Position numbers and translations under genes: made by a program. Below are positions 50,174-60,371 of a DNA stretch of 64,000 nucleotides, in pieces; within the stretch, counting starts at the first letter, position 1, and each line of letters begins with the position of its first letter. Source of the stretch: Desulfuromonas sp. KJ2020 (GTDB lineage Bacteria; Desulfobacterota; Desulfuromonadia; Desulfuromonadales; SZUA-540); the NCBI RefSeq assembly GCF_024197615.1, contig NZ_JAKUKE010000004.1, forward strand, positions 62,001-126,000, given 5' to 3'. The notes under the pieces were generated by a model. That model was given only the letters and a program-made list of their open reading frames with translations, ran no database searches and had not been told where the DNA came from.

Positions 50174-53100
50174 TTATTCCCCGTCTCGATCCCCTTTTGT
50201 CTCACCTGTGCCCAAGGATTCCAGGTCCGTGATGACTTTGCCGGGCAGGCCGAGGGTACGTTTGAAAATGCCCAGCACCGTTTCTGACACAGAGGTGATG
50301 GGGATGGCACTGACTTCGGGATCCTTGCCGCTGCCCTCCACTTTGAACTGGGCGGTGACCAGGGCTTTGTCCTCGCCGGTCAGCAGCCAACCGGCCAGCG
50401 GGATACTGGAGACGATTTTGTCGACCGTCCCCAGCGGCTTGATTCCCAGGGTCAGGTTCAGCTGGTCGTCGATCAGGCTGTAGCTGCCGACGAGAGAAAG
50501 ATTCATGGCGTTGCTGTCAATGAACAGGTCCTTCGTACTCAGAACACCCTGGTCCAGGGAAATAGAGGTGTGCAGTGTGTTGAAAGGCATGCCTTCTTCG
50601 GCCATGTCCGGCAGCTGCAGAGAAAAGATTTGCGAGACGTTCAGCAGGGAGAAAACCCGGGACAGGGTCTTGAGCTGCCGCAACACCCCTTTTTTGATTT
50701 CCAGATTGATCCCCCCCAGCGATGTGGTCAGAAAATCTTTGCCCAGCCGTCCTTGCAGATAAAAGTCGCCGCGCATGGTGCCGGTAACCAGGCCGCGGTG
50801 CTCGAGCATCTCCTGATAGATGGTGGCGGCATCGAAGTTCTCCAGATGACCTGAGATGCGCAGCAGGGAAGGGGAACCCTGGCTGCTGTCCACCAGAACC
50901 TGGCCGATGCCGTAGCCGTCCTTGGCGTGAAAGCGGATGGGGGAAATGCCGAGTACGTGGTCTTTGAGCCAGATGTCCCCTTCGGCATTGGTGAATCGAA
51001 GATTACCGATAGAGCCCTGGGCGGCCCGGGCCTTAATGTCCACCTGTACCCTCGACCGTTTCCCTGAGCGCTGTTCGGCTCTATCCTTTTCGTCCTCCTT
51101 ACGGCTGGAATCGTCCTGCCAGAGCGCGATAACCTCGTCGATATTGGCGATGGGCGAGGCGATGTCCAACCGTACGCTCGGCTGTCCCTTCCAGTGGATG
51201 CGTCCTCTCACCTGAGCCTCGGTCCCTCGCTCCAGTCGCACATCGACGGGGTCGAATTCCATACCCTCCCGATCGAAATGCAGACGCCCGACGATGTCAT
51301 GCAGTACGGCCACCTCGGAAGGGAAGATAATGTCCTGGGCTCTCACCGCCTCTCCACGGACATCGACCTGCAACTGGAACGCGTCGTAGCGGTGCAGGCG
51401 GGCGTCAGCGACAAGTGCGGACTCCCCCAGTTTCAGCGCCAGGTTCTCGCCGATGGCGTGTTCGGGATGCAGGCGGATGCGTCCGTTGATGGCCGTCAGA
51501 TCGGGGATGACCCGGGTGAGATGGACGCCCACATTCTGAACGACGGCCTCGCCGCCACGGAAGGCAATCCCCTGGCGGTCGCCGGCCAACTGGAGGTCGA
51601 AAGTTGCCCGGCCACGGGGGGCGAGCCATTTGAGAAAAGGCAGGTAGTTAGGCAACTCGGCCAGATCTTGTGCCTTCCCGTGGATGTCCAGGTGGTAAGG
51701 GTGCTCCTCTTGCGGGCTCAGGTCGCCCGAAAGGCCAACCTGCAGAGTCGGAAATGACAGGCTGCCCTGCACCAGGGTGAGGCTGTCGGGTCGGCGCCGC
51801 AGCAATAGGGTCAGACGGCTGTTCGTTTCCGACGATTTGGACAGAATGCGTGGCCAGTCAATCGCCAGGCTATCCAAGGTGGCATCTACGTCAAGGTCGA
51901 GATCCTCCCAAGGACCCTGAGCTGAAACAGTAAAGGGGACAGCCCCTTGCAGGGAGGCGGGGTGTTCTCGCAGGGCGGGCAGGGCAGACTTGAGCCAGGG
52001 GACGTCGATGGCGCCGGCCGCCCGCAGAGAAAGCTGGCGGTTGGCGGTGAAGGGGGAGCGCAGGGTGCCTTCCAGGCGAAAGGCGTGCCCGGCCGTGTTG
52101 GCGGTCACTTCCAGAGCGAGTTCGTCATCCTGCAGATCGACCTGGCCGGCCAGTTTGGTCATGTCCAGATTCGGCAGTAAGCGCAGGCGGCCATCCCGAA
52201 GGATCAGCCGGGCGTTTTGCACCAGGAAACGGTGGCCTGTCGGCCGGGTATTGTCCGGCTGGATCGCAGCTGTCAGGGAGGTGAGTTCCACACTGCCCTC
52301 TTGCAGAAGGTTGGCGAAGCGGGCGCCCTTTTCACTCTCGGGAAAGAAGGCGCTGATGGCCGTAATGGGAAGGGGTTTGCTGGACCAGGAGGTTTGCAGT
52401 CGCAGGCCGTCATCGACAGTCTCCAGCGAGGACTCTCCTTGCAGGTGGAGGTTGCCCCCGTCCAATCGCAGGTCACTTAACCTATGGATACCCTTCTGGG
52501 GACGCCAGTGGCCGGAAAGGGCCAGGGGAAAGAGATCTTTGCCCCTGATTCCAACCGCTGGCGACTGCAGGGAAAAGTCGTCGCCCCAAAGGCGCAGCCT
52601 GAAGTCCATCCCTTCGTTAAAAGAACCGGAGCTTTCCAGAAGAAGGGAGGTTTGTCCTGAGGCCGTAAGGGAGGGGGCGGACGCCGGAAAAAAGGCCGTG
52701 ATGAGCCCGGCGTCCAGGTCAGCCAGATTGAGGGTCACCTGGATAGAGGTCTTACGCCAGCTCTCCAGGTCGGCTGGCAGACCGATGGCCCCCGTCATCG
52801 ACAGGTCGGCGGCGTTCCCCCCGTAAAGCCACTGCGCTTTTAGGGCCAGTTGACTCGTTTGGCCTGGGGCCAGGTTTTCGAGATAGAAATCCACATTGTT
52901 TAACGTAGAAACGATCAGGCGATCAGGCTGCCGCTGATCCAGAAGTTCAAAGTGCCCCTGTACGATCGTCAAGGACTGAATCCTGCCCTGGGAAAGGAAG
53001 CCGACATCCAGCAGGGGGCGGAAGGGCTGGGAGGGTGGGGGCAAGGGGACAGAATCCGGCGGCACCGAAGAGAGCCGATGACGAAAGCGGGGGCGGTCGA

Positions 53101-53422
53101 GTAAAATGTCCCGCAGGGCGATCTTTCCTGTAAGCAGGGGCCAGAGATCCAGTTTGAACAGAATGCGTTCGGCGCGTAAAATCTCCTCGTCGCCGTCACC
53201 CGTGCCGATGCTCAGGTCAGAGAAACTAAAAGCGGGTCCGGGTTCAAAAGTCAGTTGGACCGCGCCCAGCTGGACGGGAAGAGACAAGGCTCCGGCCAGG
53301 GTGTCTTCAAGTTGGCGGCGATAGGTGTTGAGGTCGAGGGTGTACAGAAAGAGGACGATGCCGGCCAGGCACAGGACCAGTAGAACACCGAGGAAGATGA
53401 GGAGTTGACGCAGCCGTGCCAT
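50174..53422 (-). CDS. AsmA-like envelope protein (AsmA/YhdP family)
   Basis: The 1082-residue protein has one N-terminal transmembrane helix (about residues 6-28). A repeated beta-rich region follows, beginning with the AsmA pattern LDLNTYRRQLEDTLAGALS and ending in an AsmA C-terminal domain (GTMRGDFYLQGRLGK, VLSTKDLFIDSNAMNLSLVG). Members of this family form long bridge-like channels that move phospholipids to the outer membrane. The call of bridge-type function is from family knowledge. The 3' end is 16 bases from the convergent hydrolase gene. Confidence 0.85.
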   Translation of the reverse strand: MARLRQLLIFLGVLLVLCLAGIVLFLYTLDLNTYRRQLEDTLAGALSLPVQLGAVQLTFEPGPAFSFSDLSIGTGDGDEEILRAERILFKLDLWPLLTGKIALRDILLDRPRFRHRLSSVPPDSVPLPPPSQPFRPLLDVGFLSQGRIQSLTIVQGHFELLDQRQPDRLIVSTLNNVDFYLENLAPGQTSQLALKAQWLYGGNAADLSMTGAIGLPADLESWRKTSIQVTLNLADLDAGLITAFFPASAPSLTASGQTSLLLESSGSFNEGMDFRLRLWGDDFSLQSPAVGIRGKDLFPLALSGHWRPQKGIHRLSDLRLDGGNLHLQGESSLETVDDGLRLQTSWSSKPLPITAISAFFPESEKGARFANLLQEGSVELTSLTAAIQPDNTRPTGHRFLVQNARLILRDGRLRLLPNLDMTKLAGQVDLQDDELALEVTANTAGHAFRLEGTLRSPFTANRQLSLRAAGAIDVPWLKSALPALREHPASLQGAVPFTVSAQGPWEDLDLDVDATLDSLAIDWPRILSKSSETNSRLTLLLRRRPDSLTLVQGSLSFPTLQVGLSGDLSPQEEHPYHLDIHGKAQDLAELPNYLPFLKWLAPRGRATFDLQLAGDRQGIAFRGGEAVVQNVGVHLTRVIPDLTAINGRIRLHPEHAIGENLALKLGESALVADARLHRYDAFQLQVDVRGEAVRAQDIIFPSEVAVLHDIVGRLHFDREGMEFDPVDVRLERGTEAQVRGRIHWKGQPSVRLDIASPIANIDEVIALWQDDSSRKEDEKDRAEQRSGKRSRVQVDIKARAAQGSIGNLRFTNAEGDIWLKDHVLGISPIRFHAKDGYGIGQVLVDSSQGSPSLLRISGHLENFDAATIYQEMLEHRGLVTGTMRGDFYLQGRLGKDFLTTSLGGINLEIKKGVLRQLKTLSRVFSLLNVSQIFSLQLPDMAEEGMPFNTLHTSISLDQGVLSTKDLFIDSNAMNLSLVGSYSLIDDQLNLTLGIKPLGTVDKIVSSIPLAGWLLTGEDKALVTAQFKVEGSGKDPEVSAIPITSVSETVLGIFKRTLGLPGKVITDLESLGTGETKGDRDGE

Positions 53423-53506
53423 GCGTGAGCCTTTTCGTGGAAAGTGAGTGGACAGGTGATTTTAAACGGATTTCCGGCTGGTGCAACCCCTTATTTTCAG
53501 CTGACC

Positions 53507-55306
53507 TCAGGTGCCTTGGGCCCCGCCTTGAGCGGCGGGGAAAGCGACGTAGAAGGTACTGCCTTGGCCCAGGGTGCTTTCAACCCACAGCCTGCCGCCT
53601 CCTTCGCGTACCAGCTCTTTGACCAGCGCCAAACCGAGGCCTGCCCCGCTGGTCTGGCGGCGGTCACTGTTGTCGACGCGGTAGAAGCGTTCGAAGATAT
53701 GTTCCTGTTCCTCGATTGAAATGCCGATGCCGGGGTCGGTGATGCTGAGAATGATCTCCTCCCCCTTTTCACGGGCAGCCAGGGTGATTGTCCCGACCTC
53801 GGGCGTATACTTGACGGCGTTGGACAGCAGGTTTTCCAGAATCTGCTGTATCCCCTCGGGATTAGCCAGCAGAGGCGGGAGATTGTTCGGACAGTCGACC
53901 TGAAAGTGGTGCTTCTGGACGCCCGAGGTGAAGGGGCGCAGGGTTTTGCGCAGCAATGGGTCGATGGCAATGGATTTGACGGGAGCGGGAACGCTGTGCT
54001 GGCGGGACTGGGCCCGCTGAAGTTGCAGAAAATTGTTGATCAATGTATCGAGGCGCTCCCCTTCCTGGTGGATGATGCCCAGGTATTCCCGCTGCTCCTC
54101 ACGGGGAACCTCATTGTCCATGAGAAACTCTGAATAGCCCAGCACGGCCGTCAGGGGGGTGTGCATTTCATGGCTGACGGCGGAGAGCAGCTGATCTTTG
54201 AGTTGCTCCATCTCCAGTCGCTCGGTGATGTCCAGGGCGATTTCCAGCCGGACCAGTCGACCGTCAGTCCAGCGGATGGCCTGGTCGATGCACTGATACC
54301 ACCGGCCATTGCGGGTGTTCTGAAACTCCCAGCGGCAGGGTTCCTGCGGCTGGCCGTCTTTGACCAGGCGCGTGTTGGTGCAGAACTCACAGGGGCCCCC
54401 TTTCCCATTCTGCAGGGCTTCGAAGCAGGTTTTCCCCTGCCAGTTCTTGCCGGCAATCCTTTCGCCGTATTCGTTAAGATAGAGGAGCTCGTAGCTTTCG
54501 AGGTCGGCCACGTAAATCATGGTGTTCACCGAATCAAAAATCGTTCGCATCTGCTGAGACTGTGTCAGCAGGTCCTCTTCGGCCTTCTGCCGTTGAATTT
54601 CGGTGGCGACCCGGGTCGCAAAAATGCGCAGGAGAGATTCCGCCATGGGGCCGTTGGGCAGGGGCTGACGGTGCATCACGGCGATCAGTCCAAACGGTTT
54701 ACCGTTGCTGTCACGCATGGGAATGCCCAGATAACTTTCCACGTTCAGGTCTCGCAACCCTTTGTCCTGGGGAAAGAGCTCCTGCACTCTTTGAGGATGA
54801 AAGCATATCTCCCCCTCAAGGACCATAGCGCAGGGACTGTCTTTGAGCTCATAGTGGAAGTTGTCCGAGATTTTTCCCTGGTTGAAAAAGGCGAGAGTAA
54901 CGATGCGGGAGGCATCCTGCGGGTCCAGGCGGCCGATGAAGGCGTAATCGACCCCGAGGGCGCTGGCGAGGTGTTTGACCAGGGTCGTGAAAAAGGCTGG
55001 CCCCGTAAATTCCGCCACCCCCTGAACGACTTGCCGCAGGGCTTCCTCCTGCTGGCGCAGATTCCGGATGTAATACAGCACCAGGCCAAAGAGAAAGAAG
55101 GAGGTGAGGACGACATAGATGGCGCCTTTGTAGGTCTGCAGTCGCGAAAAACGAAAAAAATCGGTGGCAAGAAGGGCCAGGATGTGGTCGGACAGAAGAA
55201 TCCAGAAAGTGCCGAAAGCCAGGTAAATCATGGCGATCTTGGCCGCAATGCGGGTGCCGTCAGGGTGGAGCGAAAACTTGTCCGATCTTTTTTTCGACAT
55301 GGGCAT
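53507..55306 (-). CDS. Membrane sensor histidine kinase (GAF, PAS, HisKA, HATPase)
   Basis: The 599-residue kinase has two N-terminal membrane helices (about residues 22-46 and 60-82), a GAF-like domain (about 100-235), a PAS domain with a cysteine cluster (C294, C306, C309; about 250-362), a HisKA domain with His379 in [11 protein letters not shown], and an HATPase with [15 protein letters not shown] and [10 protein letters not shown]. There is no adjacent response regulator gene, so it is an orphan. The GAF and cysteine-rich PAS suggest cytoplasmic sensing, possibly redox. It is 9 bases downstream of the rluA-type gene. Confidence 0.92.
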   Translation of the reverse strand: MPMSKKRSDKFSLHPDGTRIAAKIAMIYLAFGTFWILLSDHILALLATDFFRFSRLQTYKGAIYVVLTSFFLFGLVLYYIRNLRQQEEALRQVVQGVAEFTGPAFFTTLVKHLASALGVDYAFIGRLDPQDASRIVTLAFFNQGKISDNFHYELKDSPCAMVLEGEICFHPQRVQELFPQDKGLRDLNVESYLGIPMRDSNGKPFGLIAVMHRQPLPNGPMAESLLRIFATRVATEIQRQKAEEDLLTQSQQMRTIFDSVNTMIYVADLESYELLYLNEYGERIAGKNWQGKTCFEALQNGKGGPCEFCTNTRLVKDGQPQEPCRWEFQNTRNGRWYQCIDQAIRWTDGRLVRLEIALDITERLEMEQLKDQLLSAVSHEMHTPLTAVLGYSEFLMDNEVPREEQREYLGIIHQEGERLDTLINNFLQLQRAQSRQHSVPAPVKSIAIDPLLRKTLRPFTSGVQKHHFQVDCPNNLPPLLANPEGIQQILENLLSNAVKYTPEVGTITLAAREKGEEIILSITDPGIGISIEEQEHIFERFYRVDNSDRRQTSGAGLGLALVKELVREGGGRLWVESTLGQGSTFYVAFPAAQGGAQGT

Positions 55307-55315
55307 CTCTGGTGG

Positions 55316-56230
55316 CTACCCGGCTGCTACCCGGGGCTTGGTGCCGGTGCTGTTGACGGATTCCGGCCAGCGAAGGTCCAAGGTCTTCAAGGCGTGCTCT
55401 AACTCCTCCGGCAGAGGGGAATCGATGGCGATAACAGAATCCCCGGCGGGCGAGGGCAGTATCAAGCGGTGGCAGTGCAAAAAGAGTCTGGACAGGCCCG
55501 GCAGCGAAGGTCCGCCGTAGCGTCGGTCACCGGCCAGAGGATGTCCGGCATCAACCAGTTGCCGGCGGATCTGGTGGGTGCGGCCGCTGTGAAGTTCGAG
55601 GTCCAGCAGGGAGTAATGAGTGTCGCCGGCGAGTCGGCAAAAGGATGTTACAGACTCCTTGAGTTTCCCCTTAGCTGGAACGGGAGAGGTCAGTGCCCCT
55701 TCGGCCGCAAGTTGTCCCGCCACCAACGCCAGGTAATGCTTCTGGACCTTGCCGGCCATGAAGAGCTTCCCTAGCGCGGAGGCGGCCTTTTTCCCCTTGC
55801 CAAAGAGCACGGGGCCGGAAGTTTCCACATCAAGCCGGTGTATGGGCCGCGCCTGGTAGGGGGCTTTGCGTCTTTTCAGCAGACGCTCAATGCGCCAGAC
55901 CAGGTTGTCCTCCTCATGGCCGACACCCCGGTGCACGGCCAGTCCCGCCGGCTTGAAAACCACCAGAAGCTGGTCGTTTTCGTAGAGAATGTCCACCGGC
56001 TTTTCCGGCGGTTGCTCCAGCAGGCGGCCCAGTCGCTGGCTGTCGGGCAGCACCAGACGATCGCCGGTGCTCAGGGGCGCGTCCGGGCTAAGGGCCGGGT
56101 GCCGACGCAATATCTCCCCTTTGCGCAGCAGTTGGCGCAAAAATCCTATGGGGGCTGCCGGAACACGCTGCTGCAAAATATGCAGCGGCGGCAGGCCGTT
56201 CTCCTGGGCTGTGACAATCCACTCTGGCAT
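55316..56230 (-). CDS. RluA-family pseudouridine synthase
   Basis: The 304-residue enzyme has an N-terminal S4-like segment (LHILQQRVPAAPIGFLRQLL) and the catalytic motif HRLDVETSGP with the nucleophilic aspartate near residue 133, followed by HSGRTHQIRRQL and the HCHRL region. It resembles RluC/RluD, which modify 23S rRNA, but the exact target is unknown. The ATG at 56230 is preferred over a TTG at 56266, which lacks a ribosome binding site. Confidence 0.92.
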   Translation of the reverse strand: MPEWIVTAQENGLPPLHILQQRVPAAPIGFLRQLLRKGEILRRHPALSPDAPLSTGDRLVLPDSQRLGRLLEQPPEKPVDILYENDQLLVVFKPAGLAVHRGVGHEEDNLVWRIERLLKRRKAPYQARPIHRLDVETSGPVLFGKGKKAASALGKLFMAGKVQKHYLALVAGQLAAEGALTSPVPAKGKLKESVTSFCRLAGDTHYSLLDLELHSGRTHQIRRQLVDAGHPLAGDRRYGGPSLPGLSRLFLHCHRLILPSPAGDSVIAIDSPLPEELEHALKTLDLRWPESVNSTGTKPRVAAG

Positions 56231-56350
56231 AAAAAACAGTTTACCCTTGCCTCTGGCTGGAAGCAAGGAAGGGTTGGCCGCTTCGGTGCCGAGAGCGTGA
56301 AGGTGTCTACGGGAGCTTGCCGGCCTCTTTTAACACACGGGTTTAAGCTC

Positions 56351-56379
56351 TTTACAGGATTTTTATACCTTGTTACCAT
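56351..56379 (+). promoter_or_regulatory. Possible sigma-70 promoter of smc
   Basis: TTTACA (56351-56356), a 17-base spacer and TACCAT (56374-56379) fit a housekeeping promoter at nine of twelve positions. It is the best match in the short gap between the divergent rluA-type gene and smc. Confidence 0.4.
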
Positions 56380-56435
56380 GGCGCGCTATTTTTACGGTGT
56401 GACTTCCCTCTTATCGTTGACAGGTTCCTTTCCCC

Positions 56436-59400
56436 ATGCAAATCAAGCGGGTTGATATCCTTGGATTTAAATCCTTCGTTGACAAGGTCTCTCTTGACTT
56501 CAACGATGGGGTTACGGCCATCCTGGGGCCTAACGGCTGCGGAAAGAGCAATGTGGTCGATGCCATCCGCTGGGCCATGGGGGAGCAGAACGCCAAGAAT
56601 CTTCGGGGCCGGTCCATGGAGGACATCATTTTTGGCGGCAGCGAATCCCGCAAGCCCCATGGCATGGCTGAAGTCTCCATGGTTTTTTCCAATGCCGACG
56701 GCCTGGCCCCCGCCGCCTTTAAGGACTATGCGGAGATCATGGTCACCCGCCGGCTGTACCGCAACGGTGACAGCGAATATCTTCTCAACAAAACCCCCTG
56801 TCGTCTCATGGACATCACCGAGCTGTTCATGGATACCGGCGTCGGCGCCCGCGCCTATTCCATCATCGAGCAGGGCAAAATCGGCATGATCCTCAATTCC
56901 AAGCCGGAGGATCGCCGATTTCTCATTGAAGAAGCGGCCGGGGTAACCAAATACAAGTCGCGCAAAAAGTCGGCCTTGCGCAAGATTGAGGCGACCAGGC
57001 AGAACCTGCTCCGGCTTGGCGATATCGTTTCAGAGGTTCGGCGTCAGCTGGGTAGTCTCAAGCGTCAGGCCCAGAAGGCCCAGAAATTCAGGGAATGCCG
57101 TGAGGAGCTCAAGGCCCTCGAGACGGGGCTGGCCCTGCAGCGGTATCAGACCCTGAAGAAAGAGATCGACTCTCGGCAGCAGGAAGAACACGAACAGTCC
57201 CGGGTGCTGGAAAGCTTCAAGGGGCAGGTTGAGCAGGGGGAACTCACCCTTGAAGAGTTGCGCCTGCGTCATGTAACTGTCGAAAAAGAGGTGGCCGAGG
57301 GGCAGGAGAAAGTTTTTCACCTGACTTCGGAGATTCAGCGGGTAGAGGGGCAGATCGGCTTTGGCGGCAAGGAGATGGAAAATCTGCTGCGTCAGCAGGA
57401 ACGTCAGGCCGCCGAGGTGCAGGAGGTGCGCCGGCGTCTCGAAGAGGTGGCCACGGAGCAGGATTCTCTGCTTCAGAACGGGTCTCTGCTGGGCGCCGAC
57501 CTTCAGCAGGAAAAGCAAAACCTGGCTGCGGCCGAGGCCGAGGCCGAAGAGTTGGGTTTTGCCGAACAGAGTGTCGCCGCCCGCCTGGAAGAGACGCGGT
57601 CCGATCTCTTCGCCCTGCTCACGCAACTGTCCCAATTGAGTCACGTGCATGAGGACGCCCGTCGTCGGCTGCAGTCCCTTGAGGAGAGAACAGGTCGCAA
57701 TCGTCAGGAAGCCGTTACCCTCATGGAACAGCAGGAACAGGCCCAGACCCTGATCGCAGAGCTTGAGTCAGCTCTGCAGGGTTTTCTGCGTAAAAAGGAC
57801 GTTCTTCTCGAAGAGCAGGTTGTCTCTCAGGAAACTCTGCGCAGCCTCAAGGGACGACTGGAAGAAAATGAAAATCGCCTGCTGGTCCAGCGAGAAGAAC
57901 TCAATCGACACCGTTCCCGCCTTGAATCCTTGCAAGAACTCGAACGCAACCTGGAAGGCTATGAAGGGGGCGTTAAGGCCCTGTTGAAAAACCCCGAAAT
58001 GCGCCAGCGCTTTGGTGACGTGGTGGCGGAGATTCTGGAGGTGTCGGCGGAGTTTGAGCGGGCGGTGGAAGCCGTCCTCGGAGACCGCTTGCAGGCGGTG
58101 CTGGCCGACCGCGGGGACGATGTCGTGGCCGCCCTCGACTTTCTGCGCGAAGCCGGTGGCCGTTGCACTTTTCTGCTGCCGGCCCGTTCTCCCGCTCCGG
58201 CGCTTTCCGTGGCGGGTGGGCGGCCCCTTCTTTCCCTGATGACGGTGGCGCCCGGGGCTGCCGCTCGGGTTGAATCCCTCCTGCAGGGTGTTTTTCTGGT
58301 GGAAAGCCTGCAGCCCTGGCTGGGAAAGCCTCTCGATCCCGGGGTCACGCTGGTGACGAGGGAGGGGGATATCCTGACCTTCCGGGGCGAACTGCAGGGT
58401 GGCTCCAGTAAGGCCATGGACGAGGGATTGCTGCACAAGAAGCGGGAAATAAAAGAGCTGGTCGATGTCGTGGCGCAGGCGGAAGCCAGCGTAGAAAAAG
58501 GGCACCAGGAGCGAATCGATCTGCGTGAACAGCTCGCGCGCGAGGAAGAAAATCTGCGGGATATCGGCGCCGCTCTGCATCGCAAGGAGATCAAAGTCGT
58601 CGACAACGAAAAGGATTTAAACCGTCTCAAGCAGGATCTTTCCCGTCTGACTGAGCGCGTCGAAGTGCTGAGTCTCGAAGAAGATCAACTTCACGAAGAG
58701 CGCGAAAGTCTTGAAAGGCAGCAGAACGAAGCCCATGAACTGCACTTGGCGAAAGAACAGGAAAAGGCGGTTCTGGAGGAGTCCCTGGCCGAGCTGCAGG
58801 AAGAACTCCAGGTGCGAAAGCGTGCCCTGGAGGATAGTCGTGAAAAAGTGACTGCGTTGAAAGTGGTGGTCACCAGTCTGCGGGAGCGGGAGGAAAGTTC
58901 GCGTAAAAGCCGGGAACGGCTTGAGGCTCTTCAGAGGGAGTTGCAGGGAAGACTGGCTCTACTGAACAGTCAACGGGAAGAGGCGGAAGAGGAGAGGGCT
59001 CGACTGGAGCTGGAAAGCGGCCGGCTGAGAACCGAGCTGGAAATCCTTTTCCGCAAACGGGAAGAAGAGAAAAAGGGTTTTGACCGCCTAAAGGAACGCT
59101 TCGACGAAAGTGCCCGACACACTGAAGAACATGAAGATGTTCTCAAGGGCATCCGTTCTCGCCTGAACGATCTGCGTGAGACGCTGTCAAGCCTGCAGCT
59201 CAAGACCAGGGAACTGGATATGGAGGCGGAGCATCTGCGCGAAGGGGTTCTGGACCGTTACCGTCTTGATTTGGCTGAAATGGAGGTTCCGGACAAGGAT
59301 CTCGCCGACAGCGAAGCCATGCAGTCCCGGGCCGCCGAGTTGCGGCGCATGATCGACGACATGGGGGAAGTTAATCTGACCGCCATCGAGGAATACCAGG

Positions 59401-59966
59401 AACTGGAGGAACGTTTTACCTTTTTGACCCGCCAACAGGATGATCTGAAAACGTCGCTGGAAGGGTTGCAGATGGCCATCAGCAAGATCAACCGAACGAC
59501 CCGCAAGCGTTTCCGCGAGACCTTTGATCTGGTGAATGCCAAATTTCAGGAGGTCTTCCCTCGACTCTTTCGGGGCGGTAAAGCCGAACTGGCCCTGACG
59601 GACGAGGAAGACCTGCTCGAAACGGGAATCGACATCATTGTGCAGCCGCCGGGAAAGCGCCTGCAGAGTGTCAACCTCCTGTCGGGAGGTGAAAAGGCCC
59701 TGACCGCCGTCGCCCTGATCTTTTCCATTTTTCTTATCAAACCCTCGCCTTTTTGTATGCTGGATGAGGTTGACGCACCTCTCGATGACGCCAATATCGG
59801 CCGCTTCAACGATATGGTGCGCCAAATGGCGACGGTTTCCCAATTTATAATCATTACCCACAACAAGCGGACGATGGAGATTGCCGATACCCTGTACGGA
59901 GTCACCATGGAGGAGCCAGGCGTATCCAAGCTGGTGTCGGTCCGCTTCAACGAATTGGAGGGGTGA
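56436..59966 (+). CDS. smc: Chromosome segregation ATPase SMC
   Basis: SMC organises and segregates the chromosome with ScpA and ScpB. The 1176-residue length is typical. The Walker A motif GPNGCGKS is at residues 31-38. Two long coiled coils flank a hinge domain at about 509-662, the ABC signature LLSGGEKAL is near residue 1083, and the Walker B region FCMLDEVDAPLDD is near 1106. The gene starts a + strand housekeeping block with roadblock and ftsY. Confidence 0.97.
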   Translation: MQIKRVDILGFKSFVDKVSLDFNDGVTAILGPNGCGKSNVVDAIRWAMGEQNAKNLRGRSMEDIIFGGSESRKPHGMAEVSMVFSNADGLAPAAFKDYAEIMVTRRLYRNGDSEYLLNKTPCRLMDITELFMDTGVGARAYSIIEQGKIGMILNSKPEDRRFLIEEAAGVTKYKSRKKSALRKIEATRQNLLRLGDIVSEVRRQLGSLKRQAQKAQKFRECREELKALETGLALQRYQTLKKEIDSRQQEEHEQSRVLESFKGQVEQGELTLEELRLRHVTVEKEVAEGQEKVFHLTSEIQRVEGQIGFGGKEMENLLRQQERQAAEVQEVRRRLEEVATEQDSLLQNGSLLGADLQQEKQNLAAAEAEAEELGFAEQSVAARLEETRSDLFALLTQLSQLSHVHEDARRRLQSLEERTGRNRQEAVTLMEQQEQAQTLIAELESALQGFLRKKDVLLEEQVVSQETLRSLKGRLEENENRLLVQREELNRHRSRLESLQELERNLEGYEGGVKALLKNPEMRQRFGDVVAEILEVSAEFERAVEAVLGDRLQAVLADRGDDVVAALDFLREAGGRCTFLLPARSPAPALSVAGGRPLLSLMTVAPGAAARVESLLQGVFLVESLQPWLGKPLDPGVTLVTREGDILTFRGELQGGSSKAMDEGLLHKKREIKELVDVVAQAEASVEKGHQERIDLREQLAREEENLRDIGAALHRKEIKVVDNEKDLNRLKQDLSRLTERVEVLSLEEDQLHEERESLERQQNEAHELHLAKEQEKAVLEESLAELQEELQVRKRALEDSREKVTALKVVVTSLREREESSRKSRERLEALQRELQGRLALLNSQREEAEEERARLELESGRLRTELEILFRKREEEKKGFDRLKERFDESARHTEEHEDVLKGIRSRLNDLRETLSSLQLKTRELDMEAEHLREGVLDRYRLDLAEMEVPDKDLADSEAMQSRAAELRRMIDDMGEVNLTAIEEYQELEERFTFLTRQQDDLKTSLEGLQMAISKINRTTRKRFRETFDLVNAKFQEVFPRLFRGGKAELALTDEEDLLETGIDIIVQPPGKRLQSVNLLSGGEKALTAVALIFSIFLIKPSPFCMLDEVDAPLDDANIGRFNDMVRQMATVSQFIIITHNKRTMEIADTLYGVTMEEPGVSKLVSVRFNELEG

Positions 59967-59968
59967 GG

Positions 59969-60328
59969 GTGCCTTTCAAGAAAGAATTGACCGAATTGAT
60001 GGACCGGGTCCCGGGGGTTCTGGGAGCAATCATTGCCGACTGGGAAGGTGAGGCTGTCGACCAGGTGGCCCGGATGGATGAGTACGATCTGAAGCTTCAC
60101 GGGGCGCATGGTGGCGTCATTCTCAACAATATGCGTGAGATCATGAGCCGCCTGAAGGCTGATGATTTGCAGGAAATCGTGATGACGGCAGAGACCATGC
60201 AAACCCTGTTGATCCCGGTAACGACCGAGTATTTTCTGGTGGTTGCTCTGGAGCGGGCCGGATCTCTCGGCCTGGCCCTCCACGCCGCCCGTCGCTGTGC
60301 CGACAGGGTTCGAATGGATATCCTCTAG
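59969..60328 (+). CDS. Roadblock/LC7-domain protein
   Basis: The 119-residue protein has the roadblock fold pattern (LTELMDRVPGVLGAIIADWEG, EIVMTAETMQTLLIPV, YFLVVALERAGSLGLALHAA). Bacterial roadblock proteins such as MglB act on small Ras-like GTPases. None is encoded here. The GTG at 59969 has GGAGGGG 5 bases upstream; the GTG at 59963 overlaps the smc stop. Its position between smc and ftsY suggests a link to polarity or cell-cycle processes, which is inference. Confidence 0.85.
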   Translation: MPFKKELTELMDRVPGVLGAIIADWEGEAVDQVARMDEYDLKLHGAHGGVILNNMREIMSRLKADDLQEIVMTAETMQTLLIPVTTEYFLVVALERAGSLGLALHAARRCADRVRMDIL

Positions 60329-60371
60329 CCGTGTTCGCCTGCCCGGCTAGCCTTCGTAAAGGAGTGAAACG

